NCBI GenBank assembly: GCA_023458875.1
Contig: JAEWXO010000008.1
Span: 1-47,762 of the forward strand
Origin: Bacillota bacterium
GTDB lineage: Bacteria; Bacillota; Clostridia; Oscillospirales; Ruminococcaceae
Length of the DNA stretch: 47,762 nt
Reading direction: 5' to 3'
This document shows, in pieces, positions 42,274 to 47,762 of the stretch (within the stretch, counting starts at the first letter, position 1; each line of letters starts with the position of its first letter). Position numbers and translations under genes: made by a program. The notes under the pieces were generated by a model that saw only the letters and a program-made list of their open reading frames with translations, ran no database searches and was not told the origin of the DNA.

Positions 42274-43560
42274 TTATTCAAATCTGACCTTTATTGCATT
42301 GGCATGAGCTGTAAGTCCCTCTTTTTCTGCAATAAGTACAATATCATCCTTTGCCTCACAAAGAGCGTCCCTTGTATAATAAATAAAGCTTGAACGTTTT
42401 ATAAAGCTTGATACACCGAGAGGTGAGAAAAATCTTGCGGTACCGCTTGTAGGAAGAACATGATTAGGACCTGCATAATAATCTCCCAATGGCTCGGATG
42501 AATACTGACCAAGGAATACAGAACCTGCATTATCAAGTTTTCCTATATATTCAAGAGGATTTTCCATCAGAACTTCAAGGTGCTCAGGAGCAATGTCATT
42601 TGCAAGCTTGACTGCATAATCTGTATCGTCGCATATTATTGCAGCACCAAAATCCGAAAGCGATTTTTCAATTATTTCTTTTCTTGACAGATCACTAACC
42701 TGACGTTCAATCTCAGCAATTGTCCTGTCAGCAAGCTCTTCACATGTTGTAACAAGTATTGACGATGCAAGAGTGTCATGCTCCGCCTGTGACATCATGT
42801 CTGCGGCAACATATGCAGGATTTGCTGTTTTGTCGGCAAGAACGAGTATTTCACTAGGGCCTGCAATCATATCAATATCAACTGTTCCGTATAAAAGTTT
42901 TTTAGCAGTTGCAACAAAAATATTTCCTGGTCCTACAATCTTATCAACCTTAGGAATTTCCTCTGTTCCGTATGCAAGTGATGCAATAGCCTGTGCGCCG
43001 CCTGACAGGAATACTCTGTCTACGCCACATAACGCAGCTGCTACAAGGATATCCTTGTTAGGTGTTCCGTCCTTTAAAGGCGGTGTTACCATAATTATTT
43101 CCCCTACACCTGCAATTTTAGCAGGAATGGCGTTCATGAGAACGCTTGAAGGATATGCAGCTGTACCGCCCGGAACATAAAGGCCTACCTTGGCAAGTCC
43201 TCTTACTCTCTGTCCGAGAATTACACCGTTTTCTTTGGAATCAATAAAACTCTGCTGTTTTTGTCTGTTGTGGAAATCAGATATATTTTCAATTGCATTA
43301 AGAAGTGCGTTTACAAATTCTTCATCAGCTTCTCCAAGTGCGTCGTTTATAACGTCTCTCGGTACTTCATAATACTGAGGGATACTTCCGTCAAATTTTA
43401 AAGTATATTTTTTTACAGCTTCATCACCGTTTTTACGTACATCATCTATTATTTCACTTACTACTTCCGTAACTTTTTTATCTGTTTCTATATTTCTGTC
43501 ACTGAGTTCCTTAAGAAACTCAAGCTCGTCTTTACCGTTAGCTTTTACTTTTTTTATCAT
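42274..43560 (-). CDS. hisD: Histidinol dehydrogenase
   Basis: The 428-aa zinc enzyme oxidises histidinol to histidine with two NAD+. Signature segments are GGTAAYPSSVLMNAIPAKIA, FLSGGAQAIASLAYG, VDKIVGPGNIFV, DMIAGPSEILVLAD, MMSQAEHD and GPNHVLPTSGTARF. It has the usual length and lies 26 bp after hisG. Confidence 0.96.
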   Translation of the reverse strand: MIKKVKANGKDELEFLKELSDRNIETDKKVTEVVSEIIDDVRKNGDEAVKKYTLKFDGSIPQYYEVPRDVINDALGEADEEFVNALLNAIENISDFHNRQKQQSFIDSKENGVILGQRVRGLAKVGLYVPGGTAAYPSSVLMNAIPAKIAGVGEIIMVTPPLKDGTPNKDILVAAALCGVDRVFLSGGAQAIASLAYGTEEIPKVDKIVGPGNIFVATAKKLLYGTVDIDMIAGPSEILVLADKTANPAYVAADMMSQAEHDTLASSILVTTCEELADRTIAEIERQVSDLSRKEIIEKSLSDFGAAIICDDTDYAVKLANDIAPEHLEVLMENPLEYIGKLDNAGSVFLGQYSSEPLGDYYAGPNHVLPTSGTARFFSPLGVSSFIKRSSFIYYTRDALCEAKDDIVLIAEKEGLTAHANAIKVRFE

Positions 43561-43586
43561 TTCAAACAGTCCTTCCTGACAATGGT

Positions 43587-44219
43587 TTATGATATTTTAG
43601 ATTCTATTTTTTCAATTAAAGCTTCTATTTCCCTCTGGCGCATTTTAAGACTTACAGTGTTCACAATAAGTCTTGCAGCAATAGGTGCTATATCTTCTAT
43701 TACTTCCAGTCCATTTTCCTTAAGCGTTGTACCTGTTTCTACAATATCTACTATACCATCTGACAGCTCAAGAAGCGGTGCAAGCTCAACAGAACCTTCT
43801 ATTTTAACTATTTCGACATCCATACCCTTTGCTTCAAAAAAAGTTCTTGCAACGTTAGGATATTTTGTGGCAATTGTCTTTATTCCGAAGCCCTCATAAA
43901 AATTTATACCTTTTTTAGCCGCAAGTGCAAATTTACATTTTCCGAATCCAAGATTAACTATTTCAAAAAATTTACCCGGCATTTCCATGATGGTATCTTT
44001 ACCTACAACGCCCATATCACATACGCCTCTGTCTACATATGTAATTACATCCGCAGCCTTTGCAAGTACAACCTCAAGATTTGCATCAGGAATGCTGAGT
44101 ATAAGCTTTCTTCCTTTTTCACGGACTGCAGTACAGTCAAATCCAAGACTTTCAAGTAATCCTACAGTATCCTTTTCGAGACGTCCCTTTGTTAAAGCTA
44201 TTCTTAATGGCTTAGGCAT
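43587..44219 (-). CDS. hisG: ATP phosphoribosyltransferase catalytic subunit, short form
   Basis: The 210-aa enzyme starts the pathway by joining ATP and PRPP. It is the short form, lacking the C-terminal regulatory domain, and therefore needs HisZ. It shows ALTKGRLEKDTV, VDRGVCDMGVVGKDTI and the PRPP-binding DIVETGTTLKENGL. Its partner hisZ is directly upstream. Confidence 0.95.
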   Translation of the reverse strand: MPKPLRIALTKGRLEKDTVGLLESLGFDCTAVREKGRKLILSIPDANLEVVLAKAADVITYVDRGVCDMGVVGKDTIMEMPGKFFEIVNLGFGKCKFALAAKKGINFYEGFGIKTIATKYPNVARTFFEAKGMDVEIVKIEGSVELAPLLELSDGIVDIVETGTTLKENGLEVIEDIAPIAARLIVNTVSLKMRQREIEALIEKIESKIS

Positions 44220-44258
44220 TTATAAACACGTTCCTTTCAATCGGTTAATTCAAAGTAA

Positions 44259-45446
44259 TTAAAGTTCTTTTATTTCATCGCATACTGTAATTATTTTTTG
44301 TATTTTTAATTCGGCAGCATATTTTTTTACCCTTTCAAGATCGTCAAATACCGCTACCTCTACAGTTTTACCGGATTCACGAAGATTTTTTGCAGTCAGG
44401 ACAGCTTCCATTTCATAGCCTTTATAAGGATAAACAATAATGTCTGTAATTTTACTCTGAGCTTTCTCGTTTTTCATTTTTACCTTTGTAACCGCATCAA
44501 CATTAACTGCAAAACCTGTAGCCGGTACGTCATATCCGAACTCAGCTATCAGCTTATCGTATCTTCCTCCTGAAAGTACAGGTTCTCCGTACCCTTCTAT
44601 GTATCCCTTAAGAATAACTCCGGTGTAATAATCCGTTCTGTTTACAATACCGAGATCAACTGTTATTTTACCGTTATGACTAAGCTTTGAAACATCCTTA
44701 TAAAGGTCCTTCAGGCGGTTTAGAATACTGTCGGTTCTTTCATCTGAAAACAACTGTGCTGCCTTTTCAAATACTTCTTCGCCTCCGAACAGTCTCGGAA
44801 GCATTTTCAGGGCTTTTGTAACATCTGTATCGCCTATTTCATCAAGCATATCATTAAGTGCCGGATAATTTTTAAGCTCTATAAAGTTTCTTATTGTTTC
44901 CTGCTTATCGTCGTCAACGTTAAGCTGATTCATAAGCTCCTTGAAGAAACCGATATCTCCTATTTCAAGCGAAAAATCTCCTGAATTGCATTTTTCAAGA
45001 ACCGCTACCGCTGATTCTATTACTTCGAGGTCCGCAATTTTAGAAGATGATCCTATAAGCTCGATGCCTGCCTGGACTACCTGGTCACTTCTTCCTCTCA
45101 TAAGAGGGCTTATATTGTATGCACACTGATTGTAGCATAATCTTAACGGTAAAGAAGCTTCTTTAAGGCGTGTTGCCACAACTCTTGCAATAGGCATTGT
45201 GGACTCAGGACGCAGAACAAGAAGTCTTCCCTTTCTGTCAACCAGTTTATATAAATCTTCCTGCTGGAAATGTCGTGAATTTAAATTAAAAACATCAAAG
45301 AATTCGAGTCCGGGAGTTATTATTTCACTGTAGCCTCTGCTCTGAAACAACTCTGATATTGTTTTCTCTACAGTTCTTCTCATAATACATTCTTTAAATA
45401 AAATATCGTTTGTGCCTTCCGGTGTAATTAAATCATAATTTTTCAT
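44259..45446 (-). CDS. hisZ: ATP phosphoribosyltransferase regulatory subunit HisZ
   Basis: The 395-aa protein is related to histidyl-tRNA synthetase but acts as the regulatory subunit of the short HisG. It has synthetase-like motifs: TPEGTNDILF, LRPESTMPIARVVATRL and YDKLIAEFG near the third motif. It heads the operon, so feedback control by histidine is built in. A true HisRS is less likely because of the hisG neighbour and the missing anticodon-binding domain; the length is between the two. Confidence 0.9.
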   Translation of the reverse strand: MKNYDLITPEGTNDILFKECIMRRTVEKTISELFQSRGYSEIITPGLEFFDVFNLNSRHFQQEDLYKLVDRKGRLLVLRPESTMPIARVVATRLKEASLPLRLCYNQCAYNISPLMRGRSDQVVQAGIELIGSSSKIADLEVIESAVAVLEKCNSGDFSLEIGDIGFFKELMNQLNVDDDKQETIRNFIELKNYPALNDMLDEIGDTDVTKALKMLPRLFGGEEVFEKAAQLFSDERTDSILNRLKDLYKDVSKLSHNGKITVDLGIVNRTDYYTGVILKGYIEGYGEPVLSGGRYDKLIAEFGYDVPATGFAVNVDAVTKVKMKNEKAQSKITDIIVYPYKGYEMEAVLTAKNLRESGKTVEVAVFDDLERVKKYAAELKIQKIITVCDEIKEL

Positions 45447-45500
45447 TTAAATCCTCATTTCCTAATAGTTATTTAAGTAAATTCACTTTAGTCTGCTACT

Positions 45501-45529
45501 ATGATAACATAGTGTTGATAAAAAGTCAA
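45501..45529 (-). promoter_or_regulatory. Promoter of the his operon
   Basis: TTGACT (45524-45529) and TATCAT (45501-45506) with a 17-bp spacer and an extended -10 (TGT-TATCAT). The leader to hisZ is only about 50 bases, with no T-box or His-rich leader peptide, so control probably acts on initiation or on HisG-HisZ. Confidence 0.75.
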
Positions 45530-45544
45530 TATGTATGATAATAT

Positions 45545-46027
45545 TCAGACACTTTCTTTTTTATTTTTTTTCCTGACCTTTATTGATGAAGCAATCATAC
45601 AGATAATTGCAGTCAGTACCGTTCCTGATAAAAATCCTGTAAAATCAATTACAACATCCCTTACACTTGAACCTCTTCCGGTATATATCTGTATAAATTC
45701 ATCAATAACCGCTATAATAAGTGCAAGTGACAGCATATTATAAATATCCTGAATTTTCAGCCTCTTGTTTACCATATTAACAATCATTATTACAACGCCA
45801 AGACATGCAAACTCAAAAAAGTGTGCACATTTTCTAAGATTTACTGTAATAAAGACAACCAAAGGATTATCACCCGATAACAGTGCTGCCAGTCTGTCAA
45901 CAAATATCTCTTTTATATGATTGCTTTTTGATAATGATACAGTCTGATTATCAAAGGAATTTGACCATATAAAAAACAGTATAAGTGTAGTCAAAATATA
46001 CAACACAATTTTATTTTGTCTCTTCAT
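45545..46027 (-). CDS. VanZ-like membrane protein
   Basis: A 160-aa membrane protein with four hydrophobic segments and the VanZ-family signature RKCAHFFEFACLGV, then DEFIQIYTGRGSSVRDVVID. VanZ gives low-level teicoplanin resistance in enterococci; most family members have no known role. The start is set at ATG 46027 with GGAG 9 bases upstream; an ATG three codons earlier touches the GGAG and is too close. It has its own promoter. There is no van cluster nearby. Confidence 0.85.
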   Translation of the reverse strand: MKRQNKIVLYILTTLILFFIWSNSFDNQTVSLSKSNHIKEIFVDRLAALLSGDNPLVVFITVNLRKCAHFFEFACLGVVIMIVNMVNKRLKIQDIYNMLSLALIIAVIDEFIQIYTGRGSSVRDVVIDFTGFLSGTVLTAIICMIASSIKVRKKNKKESV

Positions 46028-46094
46028 TCTATCCATCTCCGATTTGTGTTTTATCTCTGTCTGTATTATATAAATAAATTTCCATATACATTTA

Positions 46095-46123
46095 ATTATA
46101 GCATTGATTTAATAAATCATCAA
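46095..46123 (-). promoter_or_regulatory. Promoter of the vanZ-like gene
   Basis: TTGATG (46118-46123) and TATAAT (46095-46100) with a 17-bp spacer and an extended -10 (TGC-TATAAT), 13 bp past the luxS terminator. Confidence 0.65.
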
Positions 46124-46135
46124 GCAAAAATTTAA

Positions 46136-46186
46136 AACTGACTTATATTTTATACTATTATAGTAAGTATAAAATATAAGTCAGTT
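46136..46186 (-). terminator. Long perfect hairpin terminator after luxS
   Basis: A perfect 21-bp stem (46136-46156 with 46166-46186; outer bases AACTGACTTATA) and a 9-base loop. On the minus strand a T-rich tract follows. It is AT-rich but unusually long. Confidence 0.85.
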
Positions 46187-46196
46187 AAATAATATT

Positions 46197-46664
46197 TTAT
46201 TCAGGGTAAACAAATCTTTTGTTTTCTGAGAGCTCTTTTCTGTATTTTTTAATATAAAATTTTGCCATATTCAGATTTTGCTCAGAGTAATTTCCGCACT
46301 GTTCAGGCTCCGCACCCGGAATTCTGCATTCAAATCCTATAATAAAATCACACAGACTTATTACCAGATCATATACATCTTCAGAATCAAGTTCACCGAA
46401 CATGATAAGATAACACCCTGTTCTGCATCCCATAGGTCCGAAATAAACAATATCATTCTTGTTTTCACTGTTTCTCAGATATGTTGCTGCAATATGCTCT
46501 ATTGTATGCAGAGCCGGCATATCTATAACCGGTTCACGGTTTGGTGCTGTGATTCTCATATCAAATGTCGTCAGATTACAGTCCCCTCTTTTGTCCCTTC
46601 TTGAAACATAAAGTCCAGGATATAATTCCAAATGATTGATTGTAAAGCTTGCTATTCTTTTCAT
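46197..46664 (-). CDS. luxS: S-ribosylhomocysteine lyase LuxS
   Basis: The 155-aa metalloenzyme splits S-ribosylhomocysteine into homocysteine and DPD, the precursor of autoinducer-2. Metal ligands are His53, His57 (HTIEH) and Cys123; the catalytic Cys80 is in MGCRTGCY and Glu56 is the general base. It is complete and monocistronic, with its own promoter and terminator. A dCache-type sensor gene starts divergently 341 bp away. Confidence 0.96.
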   Translation of the reverse strand: MKRIASFTINHLELYPGLYVSRRDKRGDCNLTTFDMRITAPNREPVIDMPALHTIEHIAATYLRNSENKNDIVYFGPMGCRTGCYLIMFGELDSEDVYDLVISLCDFIIGFECRIPGAEPEQCGNYSEQNLNMAKFYIKKYRKELSENKRFVYPE

Positions 46665-47005
46665 ATTGATCTCCCCCTGTGTATAAATTTATTATAAACA
46701 TTTCATAATTAAAAGTATATCATACGAGTAAAAAAAAGACAAGAATATATTTTTTTATAAATCTATATTTTTTGTACTAAATTCATTATTTTCAATAATT
46801 TCATCTTGATTTAATGTGTAATTTATGTTATAATAATTAAAAAGTGTTGCAAGTCTTTATTTTAACAATGATTTTGATATAGAGAGGGGATAATTCTTAT
46901 ATATGAATACAAAATAACAGGTCTGTTTGAATATACAAGACAAAAACCTGACTTGTTATCTGAAAAAATATAAAAAGGGATTTTACACCTATAGGGGGAT
47001 TTATT
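46665..47005. promoter_or_regulatory. Divergent control region between luxS and the chemoreceptor-like gene
   Basis: The luxS promoter is TTGTCT (46737-46742) and TATACT (46714-46719), 17-bp spacer, extended TGA, minus strand. The plus-strand promoter is TTGATT (46806-46811) and TATAAT (46829-46834), 17-bp spacer, extended TGT. The plus-strand leader of about 165 bases contains ATAACAGGTC and GACTTGTTAT (about 46914-46961) as a 10-bp stem with one wobble. No c-di-GMP riboswitch core is seen. Confidence 0.65.
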
Positions 47006-47762
47006 ATGCGTACAATCAAAGGAAAAATTATAGTTTCTATGGTGTCACTTATTACAGTAACATCATTATTACTGGCTGTATTCTCCAGTATTCTGAGTTA
47101 TAAATCTGCTGTTGAATCTACAAAGTTCTCTTTTAACAGTATGTCAGATTTATTTTCGCAGCGTATTCAGTGGCAGTTTGATGCTTATACCAACATCGCA
47201 ATTGATACAGGTTATATTGCAAAATTATCAAGTGTAATTATAACAGAGGAGGATAAACTAAAGATAATAAAGGAAAAGGTTGATATTTACAATTTCTCTG
47301 AAGGAGGTTTTGCATACAGAGACGGCAGAAGTCCTGATGGAACCAATTATTCCGATACAGAGTTTTTCAAAGCAGCAATGCGTGGAGAAACATATATCAT
47401 GAAGCCTACTTTGTCTAAAGATACAGGCGAACTTGAAATGCTCTTTTCAGCTCCTATCTGGGATAAAGGACTTATGAACACTACTCCTGTAGGAGCTGTA
47501 TTCTTTTCACCAGACTCTGATCTTTTTAATGATATCATGCGTTCAGTTAAAATCAGCGAAAACAGCGCTTCATATGTACTTGACAGAGACGGAAATACAA
47601 TTGCAGATGTTGATACAGATCTTGTCAGGAATGGTGAGAACATAGAAGAACTCGCAAAAAAAGATAAGGAATATGCTTCTCTTGCAAAAGTTCACGTTAA
47701 TATACGAAACGGAGAACACGGCTTCGATACTTATAAACTTAAAGGAGTTAAAAAATACATAT
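47006..47762 (+). CDS. Chemoreceptor-like sensor, partial (dCache-type N-terminus)
   Basis: The frame is open from ATG 47006 (AGGGGG 7 bases upstream) to the window end, 252 codons, with no stop. It begins MRTIKGKIIVSM and a membrane segment (about 8-30), then an extracellular region with FAYRDGRSPDGTNYSDTEFF, FSAPIWDKGLMN and SASYVLDRDGNTIADVD, typical of double-Cache ligand-binding domains. This is the usual N-terminus of methyl-accepting chemotaxis proteins; histidine kinases or diguanylate cyclases can look the same. The signalling part lies outside the window. Confidence 0.75.
   Translation, partial: MRTIKGKIIVSMVSLITVTSLLLAVFSSILSYKSAVESTKFSFNSMSDLFSQRIQWQFDAYTNIAIDTGYIAKLSSVIITEEDKLKIIKEKVDIYNFSEGGFAYRDGRSPDGTNYSDTEFFKAAMRGETYIMKPTLSKDTGELEMLFSAPIWDKGLMNTTPVGAVFFSPDSDLFNDIMRSVKISENSASYVLDRDGNTIADVDTDLVRNGENIEELAKKDKEYASLAKVHVNIRNGEHGFDTYKLKGVKKYI

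Noticed and set aside
42773..43180. 135-aa plus-strand frame inside hisD
   Set aside because: Antisense shadow of hisD, which is full length with its signature motifs.
45545..46027. Glycopeptide resistance role for the vanZ-like gene
   Set aside because: No vanRSHAX-type genes are nearby; VanZ-family proteins are common without resistance.
46835..47005. c-di-GMP riboswitch before the sensor gene
   Set aside because: A stem is present, but the conserved riboswitch core sequences are not.
47347..47643. 98-aa minus-strand frame near the window end
   Set aside because: Shadow of the plus-strand sensor gene, which is open from 47006 to the edge with a good ribosome site.
1..47762. CRISPR array, insertion sequence or rRNA
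   Set aside because: No regularly spaced repeats, no transposase with terminal repeats and no rRNA sequence were seen.

Overview
The window looks like a chromosome segment from a low-GC, spore-forming Firmicute of the Ruminococcus/Oscillospiraceae kind. The grounds are strong A+T bias, Gram-positive ribosome sites (AGGAGG, AAAGG), spoIIGA-sigE, AbrB, TerD stress genes, the short HisG plus HisZ, and Clostridia-typical families (DUF4317, DUF951, FHA with a DUF6382-like N-terminus). The genus is inferred from this gene set, not proven.

Layout. (1) 1-5.2 kb is the recombination end of an integrative mobilisable or conjugative element: an unknown gene, a mobC-like gene with an oriT-like sequence but no relaxase, an XRE regulator whose likely start is out of frame at an 8-A run, a sigma-like HTH protein, an excisionase and a tyrosine integrase, with many inverted repeats between them. 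The integrase faces the 3' end of an intact tRNA-Leu(CAA). A second tRNA-Leu upstream is cut off after its anticodon loop. (2) 5.7-14.3 kb is housekeeping and sporulation: an FHA protein, sigE-spoIIGA with a Spo0A-box-like site, a translation/CoA cluster (DUF951-prfA-sua5-coaE-M18 aminopeptidase) and a YdjM-like membrane protein. (3) 14.4-23.1 kb is a tellurite-resistance-type (Ter) stress locus. One promoter appears to drive terY (VWA), a PP2C phosphatase, a protein kinase with zinc ribbon, a PMCA-type Ca-ATPase and two terD genes. A third terD upstream has its own promoter. (4) 23.2-28.5 kb holds single genes and small operons: a HAD phosphatase, AbrB, a dNTPase with DUF4317, an MBL hydrolase and two unknown small proteins. 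(5) 28.5-32.7 kb is pantothenate/CoA synthesis: a ketopantoate-reductase-like DUF2520 protein, then panB, panC, panD and coaBC. (6) 32.8-37.7 kb holds metG and ligA-DUF5131. (7) 37.8-45.5 kb is the histidine operon hisZ-G-D-C-B-H-A-F-I-E behind one promoter, without a histidinol-phosphatase. (8) 45.5 kb to the end holds vanZ-like, luxS and, divergent from luxS, the start of a chemoreceptor-like sensor that runs off the window.

The best candidate for an unusual system is the Ter locus, where a kinase/phosphatase/VWA triad, a calcium pump and Ca-binding-type TerD proteins share one transcript. Triads of this kind are already known from comparative genomics; what merits attention is the linkage to the pump and the atypical kinase. 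The second area is the decayed mobile-element end and its broken tRNA-Leu. Promoters are unusually clear: nearly all have a 17-bp spacer, and many carry an extended -10 (TGn).
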